A DNA stretch of 64,000 nucleotides from Streptomyces griseiscabiei (GCF_020010925.1 NZ_JAGJBZ010000003.1:310001-374000); one strand, 5' to 3'; shown: positions 35,416-45,077, counted from the stretch's first letter. Notes: a model not told the origin generated them from the letters alone. Program-made: numbers and translations.

Positions 35416-36865
35416 GGTGTGGGGGATGAGGGCGGTGGAGGAGCGGCTGACCGGAGGGCTACGGCTGCTGCGCGAGGACCTGTGGAGCGCCAAGCCGCAC
35501 CCGTTGCCCCCCTCCGCCCGGCTGCGCCGGCTTCCGCACGGCATGGTCGCCGTGTTCGCGTTCATCACGATGCTCGGCAACATCGACCAGATGGACGACC
35601 GCTACCAACTGGGCGGCGAATACACGCTGTTGTGCTCGCTGGCGCAGGCGGTGGCCGTGGTGCTCGCGCTCTGGTGGCCGGTTCCCGCGTGGTGGTCCTC
35701 CATGGTCGTCACGACTGTGGTCGCCCTCGGTGTCCGGGCCAGGCTCTTCGCCGAACAGACCGACCCCGGCTCACGCTTCGAGCGGCCCGACGCCCCCGAC
35801 GCCGGCACGGGACTCACCGGTCCGCTTCCCCAGGGCGCGGTCGACCACGACGTGCCGTGGCCATGGAGCCCGATGGGGCTGGTCGCGCACGCGCTCATCC
35901 TCTTCCTCCTCGCGCTGCGCCTGCCCAACCGCGTGGTGATCGAGGTGCTGGTGCTGACCACACTGGGCACCTTCGCCCTCCAGAGCCTCGCCGGCTCCCA
36001 CGCGTACGCGTCGACGAGCCCGCTGGCGCTGGCCCTGTTCGTCGGTGCCGCACTGCTCGGCAGTGCCATGCGCGGCCGTCGCGAGGCCCGCTCCCAGCTC
36101 GTCGAGCAGACGAGCATCACCGCCGAGGAGCGCGCCCGCCGCACCCTCCTGGAGGAGCGCAGCCGTATCGCGCGCGAGCTGCACGACGTGGTCGCCCACC
36201 ACATGTCGGTGATCTCGATCCAGGCCCAGGTCGCCCCGCACCTCGTGGAGAACCCCTCCGAGGAGCTACGGGAGAACCTCCACGGCATCCGGCAGAACGC
36301 GCTGGAGGCCCTCACCGAACTCCGCCGTGTCCTCGGCGTCCTGCGCTCCGAGAACCCGTCGGACACCGGCCCCGACGACCCGCCCGGCACGACCGCCGAG
36401 GGCACCGCCCGGCACGCCCCGCAGCCCACCCTGGACCGGCTCGACGCGCTCATCGACAACACCCGCGCGGCCGGCCTGACGGTCGTCACCGAGATCGACG
36501 GGGAGGTGAGACCGCTGCCGCCGGGCGTGGAGCTGTCGGCGTACCGGATAGTGCAGGAGGCCCTCAGCAACGCGCTGCGGCACGCACCCGGGTCGACCGT
36601 TCGGGTGGAGCTGACCCACTTCCCGCGCGGCCTGCAGGTGCGGGTGATCAACTCCCGTCCCGCGCACCGGGCCCCGCCGTCGCCCGGCGCCGGCCATGGG
36701 CTGCTCGGCATGCGTGAGCGGGTCGCCATGCTCGGTGGCACGCTCATGGCGACCGAGACCTCCCACGGCGGCTTCGCCGTCGTGGCCTTCCTTCCCCGCA
36801 ACGGCGACCCCGGTGGCGAACCCCTGGAACGCGCACCGGACACGACAGGAGAGACGACTCCATGA
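35408..36865 (+). CDS. Two-component sensor histidine kinase (HisKA_3/NarL type), first pair
   Basis: A 485-residue membrane kinase. About five helices lie in residues 45-220 with a Pro/Asp-rich loop between them that could be the sensor. The phospho-acceptor region is SRIARELHDVVAHHMSVISI; the ATPase domain has AYRIVQEALSNALRHAPGST (N box) and AGHGLLGMRERVAMLGG (G box). The start could be ATG 35408 or 35426; the first overlaps the acyltransferase stop. Its stop overlaps the response regulator start (ATGA). Confidence 0.93.
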   Translation: MPRVWGMRAVEERLTGGLRLLREDLWSAKPHPLPPSARLRRLPHGMVAVFAFITMLGNIDQMDDRYQLGGEYTLLCSLAQAVAVVLALWWPVPAWWSSMVVTTVVALGVRARLFAEQTDPGSRFERPDAPDAGTGLTGPLPQGAVDHDVPWPWSPMGLVAHALILFLLALRLPNRVVIEVLVLTTLGTFALQSLAGSHAYASTSPLALALFVGAALLGSAMRGRREARSQLVEQTSITAEERARRTLLEERSRIARELHDVVAHHMSVISIQAQVAPHLVENPSEELRENLHGIRQNALEALTELRRVLGVLRSENPSDTGPDDPPGTTAEGTARHAPQPTLDRLDALIDNTRAAGLTVVTEIDGEVRPLPPGVELSAYRIVQEALSNALRHAPGSTVRVELTHFPRGLQVRVINSRPAHRAPPSPGAGHGLLGMRERVAMLGGTLMATETSHGGFAVVAFLPRNGDPGGEPLERAPDTTGETTP

Positions 36866-37536
36866 CCCGCAGCGCCATCCGTGTAGTGATCGCCGACGAC
36901 CAGCAGATGGTCCGGCAGGGCTTCTCGGTGCTGCTCAACACCCAGCCCGACATCGACGTCGTCGGCCAGGCGGTGCACGGCCTCGACGCGATCGACAAGG
37001 TCACCGAGCTCGCCCCGGACGTCGTGCTGATGGACATCCGCATGCCCGAGCTGGGCGGGATCGAGGCCACCCGGCGCATCACCACCGAGCACCCGCACAT
37101 CAGAGTCCTCGTGCTCACCACCTTCGACCTCGACGAGTACGTGTACGAGGCGCTGCGCGCGGGCGCGTCCGGCTTCCTCCTCAAGGACGCCTCCGCCGAC
37201 CAGCTGGCCGAGGCGGTACGGGTCGTCGCGGCGGGCGACGCCCTGCTCGCACCCGGGATCACCCGCCGTCTCATCGCCGAGTTCTCCCGCCTCGGCACCG
37301 CGCCCCGCGCCCCGCTCAAGGACCGCGTCGGCGATCTGACCGAGCGGGAGACGGAGGTGCTCGGCCTGATCGCGCAGGGCCTGTCCAATGCCGAGATCGC
37401 CCAGCGCCTCGTCGTCGCCGAACAGACCGTGAAGACCCACGTGGGCCGCATCCTGGTCAAACTGGGCCTGCGCGACCGCACCCAGGCGGCCGTCTTCGCC
37501 TACGAGTCGGGCCTCGTCCGCCCCACGGGCTACTGA
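36862..37536 (+). CDS. NarL-type response regulator, first pair
   Basis: A 224-residue regulator. Receiver with intact acidic pocket (VVIADDQQMVRQG), phospho-acceptor Asp in PDVVLMDIRMPELGG, Thr in VLTTFDLDEYVYEAL and the conserved Lys in SGFLLKDASADQLAEAV. LuxR-type HTH: LTERETEVLGLIAQGLSNAE, AQRLVVAEQTVKTHVGRIL. It is last in the operon with its kinase and should be phosphorylated by it. Highly similar to the second regulator downstream. Confidence 0.95.
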   Translation: MTRSAIRVVIADDQQMVRQGFSVLLNTQPDIDVVGQAVHGLDAIDKVTELAPDVVLMDIRMPELGGIEATRRITTEHPHIRVLVLTTFDLDEYVYEALRAGASGFLLKDASADQLAEAVRVVAAGDALLAPGITRRLIAEFSRLGTAPRAPLKDRVGDLTERETEVLGLIAQGLSNAEIAQRLVVAEQTVKTHVGRILVKLGLRDRTQAAVFAYESGLVRPTGY

Positions 37537-37574
37537 GGAACAGCCACCCGCGTACCCCTTACCCGTACCCGCCG

Positions 37575-37632
37575 TACCCGTAGTACCTGAGACGGACCCG
37601 GACAGACCCTCCTCACTGGTGACGACGCCGAC
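37575..37632 (+). promoter_or_regulatory. Shared motif before the second two-component operon
   Basis: TACCCGTAGTACCTG (identical to the 32.9 kb copy) followed after 34 bases by GACGCCGAC. It lies 27 bases upstream of the second kinase's GTG, so it is in promoter or leader position. Confidence 0.55.
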
Positions 37633-37658
37633 CCCGCCCTCCGCCTACCGTTTTACCT

Positions 37659-39008
37659 GTGACCGAGACGACCCAGACGCAGACGATGCCCTCGCGCGGC
37701 GGGGGCAGGACAAGCAGCCCGGAGTTCCAGGTGGCGATGGACGCGTGGCGCAGGCTGCGACAGGACCTGTTCCACGACGCGTTCGCCTACCGACCACTGC
37801 CGCCCCTGAAGATGGACGGCCTGTTCACCCGCCGTCTCTCCGGCCGCCTCCGCGAGTACGGGGCCTGGACCCCGCACGCGACGGTGGTGGCGGCCGGCCT
37901 GCTCACGGCGATCATCGCGTCCTCCTCCAGCCACAGCGCCGGGGACCTCGGTGTGCTGCTGGTCGCGGTCCTCGCGCTCGGCCCGGTCCTGCTGACACTG
38001 GTCCGGCCCGTGGGCGCGTTCTGGGTGTCCATGGCGGCGACACCGGTCACCGCCGCGTTCGCCAGCATGTGGAGCGACTGGCCGTGGGCGCCCGGCAGCT
38101 TCGCGGCCCAGCTCGTGGTGATGACGGTCGTGGCACTGCGCACCCGGCCGCGCATAGCCGCCTGGATGTGGGGACTGACCGCGGCCTACGGAATCGTCAT
38201 CGAGGGCGTCCTCGGCGCCGGGCACTACGGGTCCAACACGGGCGCGCTGCTGGTCGTCTCAGCGATGTCCCTGCTGGCCGCCTCCGCGCTGACCATACGC
38301 CGCACCGCCCAGCGCGAGGTGACCGCGCAGCAGACGGTGACCGAGCACGAGCGCTCCAAGCGCACCCTCCTGGAAGAGCGCACCACCATCGCCCGCGAGC
38401 TGCACGACGTGGTGGCCCACCACATGTCGGTGGTCGCCATCCAGGCCGAGGCCGCGCCCTACCGCGTGGAGAACCCGCCGCCGGAGCTGGAGCAGGCCTT
38501 CGCCACGATCCGGGAGAACGCGGTCGCCGCGCTCACCGAGCTGCGCCGCGTCCTCGGCGTGGTCCGCGCCGAGGACTACGAGGCCCCGGACGCCCCGCAG
38601 CCCACCCTCGCCGACCTCGACGGCCTGCTCGCCAATGTGCGCGAGGCCGGCCTCCCGGTCGACAAGGTGGTCACCGGAGCGGTCCGTGAACTCCCGCAGG
38701 GCGTGGAGCTGTCGGCGTACCGCATCGTGCAGGAGGCCCTGAGCAACACCCTGCGGCACGCGCCCGGCGCGACCGCCCGTGTGGAGATCGGCTACGTCCT
38801 GGGCGGACTGGGGCTGCGCATAGTCAACGGCCCGTCGCCGGAGGTGACCCTGGTGAAGTCCACCCACGGCACGGGCCACGGCCTCACCGGAATGAGCGAG
38901 CGGGTCGCGATGCTGAACGGCGAGATGACGACGGGCGAGACGGAGGACGGGGGCTACGAGGTGACGGTGTTCCTGCCGGTGTCCAGTGCGAGCGAGGCCG
39001 ACGCATGA
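37659..39008 (+). CDS. Two-component sensor histidine kinase, second pair
   Basis: A 449-residue paralog of the preceding kinase. The N-terminus (MTETTQTQTMPSRGGGRTSS) is polar; about five to six membrane helices span residues 65-215. Kinase motifs: TTIARELHDVVAHHMSVVAI, LSAYRIVQEALSNTLRHAPG, GHGLTGMSERVAMLNGEM. The membrane sensor region is poorly similar to the first kinase (no Pro/Asp-rich loop), so the two likely sense different cues. GTG start; ATGA overlap with the regulator gene. Confidence 0.93.
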   Translation: MTETTQTQTMPSRGGGRTSSPEFQVAMDAWRRLRQDLFHDAFAYRPLPPLKMDGLFTRRLSGRLREYGAWTPHATVVAAGLLTAIIASSSSHSAGDLGVLLVAVLALGPVLLTLVRPVGAFWVSMAATPVTAAFASMWSDWPWAPGSFAAQLVVMTVVALRTRPRIAAWMWGLTAAYGIVIEGVLGAGHYGSNTGALLVVSAMSLLAASALTIRRTAQREVTAQQTVTEHERSKRTLLEERTTIARELHDVVAHHMSVVAIQAEAAPYRVENPPPELEQAFATIRENAVAALTELRRVLGVVRAEDYEAPDAPQPTLADLDGLLANVREAGLPVDKVVTGAVRELPQGVELSAYRIVQEALSNTLRHAPGATARVEIGYVLGGLGLRIVNGPSPEVTLVKSTHGTGHGLTGMSERVAMLNGEMTTGETEDGGYEVTVFLPVSSASEADA

Positions 39009-39670
39009 CGATCCGCGTACTGATCGCCGACGACCAGATGATGGTCCGCGAGGGCTTCTCCGTCCTGCTCGGTGCGATGCCGGACATCGAGGTGGTCGGC
39101 GAGGCGGTGAACGGCCGGGACGCGGTCGACCGGGTCCGGGAGCTGTCACCGGACGTCGTCCTGATGGACATCCGGATGCCCGAGCTGAACGGCATCGAGG
39201 CCACCCGGGAGATCGTGGCGTCGGACGGCGGGGCGAGAGTGCTGGTGCTGACCACGTTCGACCTCGACGAGTACGTGTACCAGGCGCTGCGCGCGGGGGC
39301 CTCCGGCTTCCTCCTCAAGGACGCCTCCGCCCGGCAGCTGGCCGACGGGGTCCGGGTGGTGGCCGCCGGTGAGGCACTGCTCGCGCCGTCCGTCACCAAG
39401 CGTCTGATCACGGAGTTCTCCAAGCTGGCCCAGGCCCCCCGCCCCTCGGCGGCCTCCCAGCTGGCGTACGGCGAGCTCACCGACCGCGAGACCGAGGTCC
39501 TGGTCCTCATCGCGCAGGGCCTGTCCAACTCGGAGATAGCCGAGCGTCTGGTGGTCGCCGAGTCCACGATCAAGACCCATGTGAGCCGTGTCCTGGTGAA
39601 GCTGGGCCTGCGCGACCGTACGCAGGCGGCGGTGTTCGCGTACGAGGCGAGACTGGTCACCCCGGGCTGA
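39005..39670 (+). CDS. NarL-type response regulator, second pair
   Basis: A 221-residue regulator: VLIADDQMMVREGFSVLLGA, PDVVLMDIRMPELNGIEATR (phospho-Asp), VLTTFDLDEYVYQALRAGAS, GFLLKDASARQLADGVRVVA, and the HTH LTDRETEVLVLIAQGLSNSE with AERLVVAESTIKTHVSRVLV. The DNA-recognition helix VAES-TIKTHVSRVL is nearly the same as VAEQ-TVKTHVGRIL in the first regulator, so overlapping target sites are expected. Confidence 0.95.
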   Translation: MTIRVLIADDQMMVREGFSVLLGAMPDIEVVGEAVNGRDAVDRVRELSPDVVLMDIRMPELNGIEATREIVASDGGARVLVLTTFDLDEYVYQALRAGASGFLLKDASARQLADGVRVVAAGEALLAPSVTKRLITEFSKLAQAPRPSAASQLAYGELTDRETEVLVLIAQGLSNSEIAERLVVAESTIKTHVSRVLVKLGLRDRTQAAVFAYEARLVTPG

Positions 39671-39767
39671 CCGGTCGCGGCGGGCGGAGCCGGTCCCGGG
39701 CGGCAGGATGGCCCGCACCGGCAGGACACCCCTGGTCAGAACGGGGGAACCGGGCTAGCGTCGCTCC

Positions 39768-40985
39768 ATGGCAGCTGCTCTCGACCTCGCTTTCGACCCG
39801 TGGGACCCCGACTTCGTGGCCGACCCGTACCCGGCGTACGAGGAGCTGCGGGCCAAGGGCCGGGTGCGGTACTTCGAGCCCACGAACCAGTGGCTCGTCC
39901 CGCACCACGCGGACGTCTCGGCGCTGCTGCGGGACCGGCGGCTCGGGCGGACGTATCAGCACCGGTTCACGCACGAGGACTTCGGGCGGACGGCGCCGCC
40001 GGCGGAGCACGAGCCGTTCCACACGCTGAACGACCACGGGATGCTGGACCTGGAGCCGCCGGACCACACGCGGATCAGGCGGCTGGTGTCGAAGGCGTTC
40101 ACGCCGCGCACGGTGGAGCGGCTGAAGCCGTATGTGGAGGAGCTGGCCGGTGAGCTGGTGGCCGGGCTGGTGGAGGCCGGCGGGGGCGACCTGCTGACGG
40201 ATGTCGCGGAGCCGCTGCCGGTGGCGGTGATCGCCGAGATGCTCGGGATCCCCGAGTCGGACCGGGCGCAGCTGCGGCCCTGGTCGGCGGACATCTGCGG
40301 GATGTACGAGCTGAGCCCCTCGCAGGAGACGGCGAAGCGGGCGGTGCGGGCGTCGGTGGAGTTCTCGGAGTATCTCCGGGAGCTGATCGCGCACCGGCGG
40401 GCCGAGCCCGGCGAGGACCTGATCTCGGGCCTGATCGCCGCCTACGACGAGGGGGACCGGCTCACCGAGCAGGAGATGATCTCGACCTGTGTGCTGCTGC
40501 TGAACGCGGGGCACGAGGCGACGGTGAACGCCACGGTGAACGGCTGGTGGGCGCTGTTCCGCAACCCGGAGCAGCTGGCGGCCCTGCGGGCGGACCACAC
40601 TCTGGTGCCGGCGGCGGTGGAGGAGCTGATGCGGTACGACACCCCGCTGCAGCTGTTCGAGCGGTGGGTGCTGGACGACATCGAGATCGACGGGACGACG
40701 GTGCCCCGGGGCGCGGAGATCGCGATGCTGTTCGGCTCGGCCAACCACGACCCGGCGGTGTTCGCCGCCCCAGGGAAGCTGGACCTCACCCGCAGGGAGA
40801 ACCCGCACATCTCGTTCAGCGCGGGCATCCACTACTGCATCGGCGCACCCCTGGCCCGTATCGAACTGGCGGCCTCGATGACGGCTCTCCTGGAGAAGGC
40901 GCCGACCCTCGCGCTCGCCTCGGAACCGACCCGCAAGCCGAACTTCGTGATCCGGGGCCTGGACGGCCTATCCGTCCGGACCTGA
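39768..40985 (+). CDS. Cytochrome P450, CYP107-type
   Basis: A 405-residue soluble bacterial P450 (heme monooxygenase, normally fed by ferredoxin). Heme-ligand motif FSAGIHYCIGAPLARIE with the Cys; oxygen-activation helix ISTCVLLLNAGHEATVNATV (acid-Thr replaced by the usual E-A-T form); ExxR in AAVEELMRYDTPLQLFERW. The position between the two-component locus and the ABC exporter agrees with the S. coelicolor CYP107U1 locus as I remember it. No ferredoxin gene is adjacent. Substrate not readable from sequence. It starts with ATG and overlaps the convergent small membrane gene by 18 bases. Confidence 0.93.
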   Translation: MAAALDLAFDPWDPDFVADPYPAYEELRAKGRVRYFEPTNQWLVPHHADVSALLRDRRLGRTYQHRFTHEDFGRTAPPAEHEPFHTLNDHGMLDLEPPDHTRIRRLVSKAFTPRTVERLKPYVEELAGELVAGLVEAGGGDLLTDVAEPLPVAVIAEMLGIPESDRAQLRPWSADICGMYELSPSQETAKRAVRASVEFSEYLRELIAHRRAEPGEDLISGLIAAYDEGDRLTEQEMISTCVLLLNAGHEATVNATVNGWWALFRNPEQLAALRADHTLVPAAVEELMRYDTPLQLFERWVLDDIEIDGTTVPRGAEIAMLFGSANHDPAVFAAPGKLDLTRRENPHISFSAGIHYCIGAPLARIELAASMTALLEKAPTLALASEPTRKPNFVIRGLDGLSVRT

Positions 40986-41282
40986 GGAACCCCCACGGCT
41001 TGCCCCCGGCCCCCTTCGCCGGGTCGTTACCAGCGCGATCGCCAGGCAGACGGCGGCCGGGAGGGCGGCCCCGACGAGGACCACGAACGGAAGCTCGGTG
41101 GCGAGGACGGTGTAGTCCATGTCCTCGCCCTCGAAGCCGCCCCGGAGATGGCGGCGGGTGCGGTCCGAGGTGCTCCAGACGAGCGTCGCGGCCAACGCCC
41201 CCACCACCGACAGCACACACCCCCCGCACCCCCACACACTCTGCCGCTCCGGCCCGCGGTCCTCCGGTCCTGTTCGGTCCAT
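40968..41282 (-). CDS. Small membrane protein with two predicted helices
   Basis: A 104-residue protein: SVWGCGGCVLSVVGALAATL as first helix, an Arg/His loop (SDRTRRHLRGGFEGEDMDYT), ELPFVVLVGAALPAAVCLAI as second helix, and a basic tail TTRRRGPGASRGG. It lies 59 bases after the ABC permease gene on the same strand and may be its last operon member. Codon bias fits coding on this strand, but the ribosome site is weak and no family is recognised. Confidence 0.6.
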   Translation of the reverse strand: MDRTGPEDRGPERQSVWGCGGCVLSVVGALAATLVWSTSDRTRRHLRGGFEGEDMDYTVLATELPFVVLVGAALPAAVCLAIALVTTRRRGPGASRGGSSGPDG

Positions 41283-41341
41283 GACCGGAGGGACGCGTCG
41301 TGTTCGGCGGTGGTTCTTGGTCCTCCGGAGGGGCCCTGCCC

Positions 41342-42961
41342 TCAGCTGGTCAGATCCCGGCGACGCAGCCCGGCCAGACCGCCCGCCACCAGCACCGCCG
41401 CGATCCCGGTCAGGGCCAGGACCGGAGTCCACCGCATCCCGGCGCCCGGCAGCTTCGGGAGGTGGCCGAAGGGGGAGAGGTCGAGGATCAGCTGGGGGGC
41501 GTCGAGCACGGGGCCGATCCAGCCGACGAGGAGGACGGCTCCGGCCAGACCCCAGGCGGCCGGAGCGGCTCGGGGGGCGAGCCCGTAGCACAGGACGGCC
41601 GCGCCGCCGACGACCCAGACCCCGGCGACCTGGACCAGACAGGCGCCCAGGATCGGGCCGGCCTCCTTGCCGTAGCCGAGGGCGAAGCCGACGCCGGCGA
41701 GGAGCATGATCCACACGGTTCCGCCGAAGGCGACGGCCAGATGCCCGGCGACCCAGCGGAGCCGGCCCACCGCGCCCGCGAGGAGCGGTTCGGCGCGCCC
41801 GGAGGTCTCCTCGCCGTGCAGACGCAGCACGGCGCCGACGACGTAGAGCGCGGCGATCAGGCCGAGCATGCCGATCATCGAGGCGAGAAAGGCGTCGGTG
41901 AGGCCGGACCGGCCGCCCATGCGCTCGAAGATCTCGCGGGCGCCCTTGTTGTCGCCGACGAAGTCGGCCGTGCCCTCGGTCAGCCCGCCGTAGACGAGGC
42001 CGGTGAGGAAGAAGCCGATGCTCCAGCCGAGGACGTTGCCGCGTTGCAGCCGCCAGGCCAGCGCGCCGGCCGTACCCAGTCGTCCGGCCGCCGGGCCCGG
42101 CCGGGTCGGCAGGAAGCTCATGCCGACGTCACGGCGGCCGGCGAGGGAGTACGCCACCGCGCCCTGGAGCGCCGCCGCGGCCACGAACAGCAGCAGCACC
42201 CACCACCGCTCGTCCGCGAACGAACGCTCGTTTTCGAGCCACCCCAGCGGCGACACCCACGTCCAGAAAGACGAACCTTCGTTCTCGGAGGCGTCGCCCG
42301 CCGCCCGCAGTACGAACGCCGCGCCCAGCACCCCCGCCGTGAGCCCTCGTGCCAGCCGCGCGCTCTCCGTCAGTTGGGCCACGACCGCAGCCATCGTCGC
42401 GAACACCATCCCGACGCCCGCGATCCCCAGCCCGAAGGCGAGCGCGCCCGCCGTGCCGTGCCCGGCCAGACCGAGGGTGACGAGGAGCGCCAGTCCGCCG
42501 TTGGCGACGGCGGCCGTGAGCAGGGCGGCGGTCAGGGGAGCCCGGCGCCCGACCATGCCGGAGGCGATCAGTTCCTGGCGCCCGCTCTCCTCCTCGTCGC
42601 GGGTGTGGCGGATGACGACGAGGAGGCTCATGACGGCGGCGAGGAGACCGGCGTAGACGCCGACGCGCCAGGCGGTCAGGGCGCCGAGGGAGTCGTCGAA
42701 GACGGGGCCGACCAGGGCGCGCAGCGAGGAGTTGGTGGTCATCTGGCGCATGAGGTCGGCGCGTTCGGCGGCGGTGCCGTACAGGCTCTCCAGGCTGTTC
42801 GGCATGGAGAGGACCATCAGGGCCGTCACCAGCACCCAGACCGGCACCATCACCCGGTCGCGGCGCAGGGCGAACCTCAACAGGGTCCCCGTACCGGCCA
42901 GTTCGCGGGTCCCGCCGGACCGTACGGCGAGCGGGTCGGCCGCGGTCGCGGTGGCGGTCAT
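41342..42961 (-). CDS. ABC exporter permease (drug/polyketide-efflux type)
   Basis: A 539-residue permease with about twelve helices arranged as two six-helix halves, the first starting [20 protein letters not shown], the second [20 protein letters not shown]. Both halves carry the cytoplasmic motif [20 protein letters not shown] or [20 protein letters not shown], typical of actinobacterial antibiotic-efflux ABC permeases. The start (ATGA) overlaps the ATPase gene. Together they should export a drug-like molecule; the substrate is unknown. Confidence 0.9.
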   Translation of the reverse strand: MTATATAADPLAVRSGGTRELAGTGTLLRFALRRDRVMVPVWVLVTALMVLSMPNSLESLYGTAAERADLMRQMTTNSSLRALVGPVFDDSLGALTAWRVGVYAGLLAAVMSLLVVIRHTRDEEESGRQELIASGMVGRRAPLTAALLTAAVANGGLALLVTLGLAGHGTAGALAFGLGIAGVGMVFATMAAVVAQLTESARLARGLTAGVLGAAFVLRAAGDASENEGSSFWTWVSPLGWLENERSFADERWWVLLLFVAAAALQGAVAYSLAGRRDVGMSFLPTRPGPAAGRLGTAGALAWRLQRGNVLGWSIGFFLTGLVYGGLTEGTADFVGDNKGAREIFERMGGRSGLTDAFLASMIGMLGLIAALYVVGAVLRLHGEETSGRAEPLLAGAVGRLRWVAGHLAVAFGGTVWIMLLAGVGFALGYGKEAGPILGACLVQVAGVWVVGGAAVLCYGLAPRAAPAAWGLAGAVLLVGWIGPVLDAPQLILDLSPFGHLPKLPGAGMRWTPVLALTGIAAVLVAGGLAGLRRRDLTS

Positions 42962-43899
42962 CGCGCGCTCACCTCTGTCAGTCCCGCCTGGTCGCCCGGC
43001 TGGCCTCCCGCATGGTCTCCCACCTGGTAGTGCCGCAGGAACAGTTCCTCCAGGGTCGGGGGAGTGGACGTCAGGGACCGTACGCCGGTGTCGGTCAGGG
43101 AGCGGAGGACGGCGTCGAGCTTGTCGGTGTCGACCTGGAGGTGCACCCGGTGGCCCCGGACGTCGAGGCCGTGGACGCCGGGGAGGCGGGCCAGCCCGTT
43201 CGGCGGACCGGCGAGTTCCGCCGTGACCGTGGTGCGGGTCAGATGGCGCAGGTCGGCGAGGGAGCCGCTCTCGACGGTGACGCCGTTGCGGATGATGCTC
43301 ACCCGGTCGCACAACTCCTCGACCTCGCTGAGGATGTGGGACGAGAGCAGGACCGTACGGCCCCGGTCGCGCTCCTCCCGTACACAGCGCTGGAAGACCT
43401 CCTCCATCAGCGGGTCCAGGCCCGAGGTCGGCTCGTCGAGGATGAGGAGGTCGACGTCGGAGGCGAAGGCGGCGACGAGGGCGACCTTCTGGCGGTTGCC
43501 CTTGGAGTAGGTGCGGCCCTTCTTGGCGGGGTCCAGTTCGAAGCGTTCGACGAGTTCCGCGCGGCGCCCGGTGTCCAGGCCGCCCCGCAGCCGGCCGTAC
43601 AGGTCGATGACCTCGCCGCCGGAGAGGTTCCGCCACAGGGTCACGTCGCCGGGGACGTACGCGATCCGGCGGTGCACCTCCACCGCGTCCGTCCACGGGT
43701 CGCGGCCCAGGACCTGCGCGGCACCGGAGTCGGCGCGCAGCAGGCCGAGCAGGACGCGGATGGTGGTGGACTTTCCGGCGCCGTTGGGGCCGAGGAAGCC
43801 GTGGACCTCGCCGGTCTCGACGGTGAGGTCGAGGCCGTCCAGCGCAGGGGTCCGTCCGAAGGACTTGTGCAGTCCGGCGACGGTGATGGCCTTCGTCAT
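42958..43899 (-). CDS. ABC exporter ATP-binding protein
   Basis: A 313-residue ATPase of the DrrA-like group. Walker [21 protein letters not shown], a signature with Ser replaced ([24 protein letters not shown] in place of LSGGQ), Walker [20 protein letters not shown] and switch His in [19 protein letters not shown]. The C-terminal 90 residues form the usual DUF4162-like regulatory domain ending at [11 protein letters not shown]. It is the first gene of the operon, facing the GbsR/MarR gene across a shared operator region. Confidence 0.93.
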   Translation of the reverse strand: MTKAITVAGLHKSFGRTPALDGLDLTVETGEVHGFLGPNGAGKSTTIRVLLGLLRADSGAAQVLGRDPWTDAVEVHRRIAYVPGDVTLWRNLSGGEVIDLYGRLRGGLDTGRRAELVERFELDPAKKGRTYSKGNRQKVALVAAFASDVDLLILDEPTSGLDPLMEEVFQRCVREERDRGRTVLLSSHILSEVEELCDRVSIIRNGVTVESGSLADLRHLTRTTVTAELAGPPNGLARLPGVHGLDVRGHRVHLQVDTDKLDAVLRSLTDTGVRSLTSTPPTLEELFLRHYQVGDHAGGQPGDQAGLTEVSAR

Positions 43900-43910
43900 G
43901 TTTCAGAACG

Positions 43911-43949
43911 TACGCTTACTTCAGAAATTTGTGAAGTTAAGGAAGCGTA
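43911..43949. promoter_or_regulatory. Palindromic operator between ABC exporter and regulator
   Basis: The outer arms TACGCTT and AAGCGTA and the inner arms ACTTCA and TGAAGT are each complementary, in an A+T-rich patch 12 bases from the ABC start. This is the expected position for repression of the exporter by the divergent GbsR/MarR protein. Confidence 0.65.
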
Positions 43950-44022
43950 TGAATCAACGGTAGGCTGGCCATGGTGTCTGACCAGGGGGTATCGAGGGGA
44001 TACCGAGGGAGTTGATCCAGGG

Positions 44023-44586
44023 ATGGCGGATTCGAAGGCCAGGGCGGAGGCCGGGTCGGCGACCGAGGTGGAGGCCGAGGTGGAGGCCGAGGCTGAGGTG
44101 GCGACCGGGGGGCGTGATCCCGAGTCGGTCTCCCGTTTCGTCGAGCACTTCGCGGCGCAGCTCGTCGAGGCCGGGATGCCGCGCATGGCGGCCCGGATCT
44201 TCGCCGCGCTCCTCGCCTCCGACACCGGCGCGCTGACCTCCGCCGAACTGGGCGAACAGCTGAAGATCAGCCCGGCCGCCGTCTCCGGCGGGGTCCGCTA
44301 CCTCGCCCAGGTGCACCTGGTGTCACGCGAGCGCGAGCCGGGTTCGCGCCGCGAGCGCTACCGCGTCCACAGCGACCAGTGGTACGAGGCCCTCACCAAC
44401 CGCGAGGCCATCATGAAGCGCTGGGAGGAGGCGCTGGGCGAGGGCGTCGTCAGCCTGGGCGCCGACAGCCCGGCGGGCCGTCGGCTCGCCGAGACCCTAG
44501 CCTTCTTCGAGTTCGTCGAGACCGAGGTCGAGGAGATGATGGGCCGCTGGCGCGTACGCCGCGAGGAGTTGTTCGGCCGGGGCTGA
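44023..44586 (+). CDS. GbsR/MarR-type transcriptional regulator
   Basis: A 187-residue winged-helix regulator divergent from the ABC exporter. After a Glu/Ala/Val-rich N-terminal tail (VEAEVEAEAEVATGG) the domain reads RFVEHFAAQLVEAGMPRMAA, ARIFAALLASDTGALTSAEL, the recognition helix GEQLKISPAAVSGGVRYLAQ and the wing REREPGSRRERYRVH. The long C-terminal helix (RRLAETLAFFEFVETEVEEM) is the dimerisation arm. Likely represses the exporter genes and itself until a drug binds. ATG at 44023; the upstream ribosome site is weak. Confidence 0.88.
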   Translation: MADSKARAEAGSATEVEAEVEAEAEVATGGRDPESVSRFVEHFAAQLVEAGMPRMAARIFAALLASDTGALTSAELGEQLKISPAAVSGGVRYLAQVHLVSREREPGSRRERYRVHSDQWYEALTNREAIMKRWEEALGEGVVSLGADSPAGRRLAETLAFFEFVETEVEEMMGRWRVRREELFGRG

Positions 44587-44648
44587 CACCCGGCCGGAGT
44601 GCATGGCCGGTCGAAGTCCGGCGGCGGGCTTCGGGGCTGTTGGCGGGG

Positions 44649-45077
44649 CTATCGGTCGGTCTTCTCCGTACGGCTCGTCAGGCGTTCGTGGCGCTGGCGT
44701 GCCGCCTGAGGGGTCTGGAGGCCGAGGCCGAAGGCGATCTCCGGCCAGGTCATGCCACGGCCCCGGGCCATGTCGAGGAGGCCGACCTCCAGTTCGTCCA
44801 TCTCGCCCCGCGCGAGGGGGATCAGGGTCAGGGCGGCGGTGATGTCGGCGCGATCGACCTCCTCCTCGCCGTCGCCGAGGAGCGCGGCGCCGCTGAGCAG
44901 GTACGAGACCAGCCGGATCGCCTCATGCGGACCGAGGACGTACGGGTGCACCTGGCGGTTCCGCCGCTCGGCCGTGCCCGCGTGCCGCTCGGCGATACGG
45001 AACAGGGACGTGGGGACCCGCTGGGCGCGCGCCTCGTCCGCGCTCGGGGGCGTGAACGGATCGGTGGGTGACGTCAT
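44649..45077 (-). CDS. Predicted DNA-binding protein with HTH at C-terminus
   Basis: A 142-residue protein. The C-terminal MARGRGMTWPEIAFGLGLQT then PQAARQRHERLTSR reads as a sigma-like helix-turn-helix. The middle (ADITAALTLIPLARGEMDEL) is helical. A more upstream ATG exists at 45101, but the start at 45077 fits codon bias better. The upstream A+T-rich patch contains TTGACA on this strand (about 45108-45113), a possible -35 box. Similar small proteins are common in Streptomyces; role unknown. Confidence 0.7.
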   Translation of the reverse strand: MTSPTDPFTPPSADEARAQRVPTSLFRIAERHAGTAERRNRQVHPYVLGPHEAIRLVSYLLSGAALLGDGEEEVDRADITAALTLIPLARGEMDELEVGLLDMARGRGMTWPEIAFGLGLQTPQAARQRHERLTSRTEKTDR

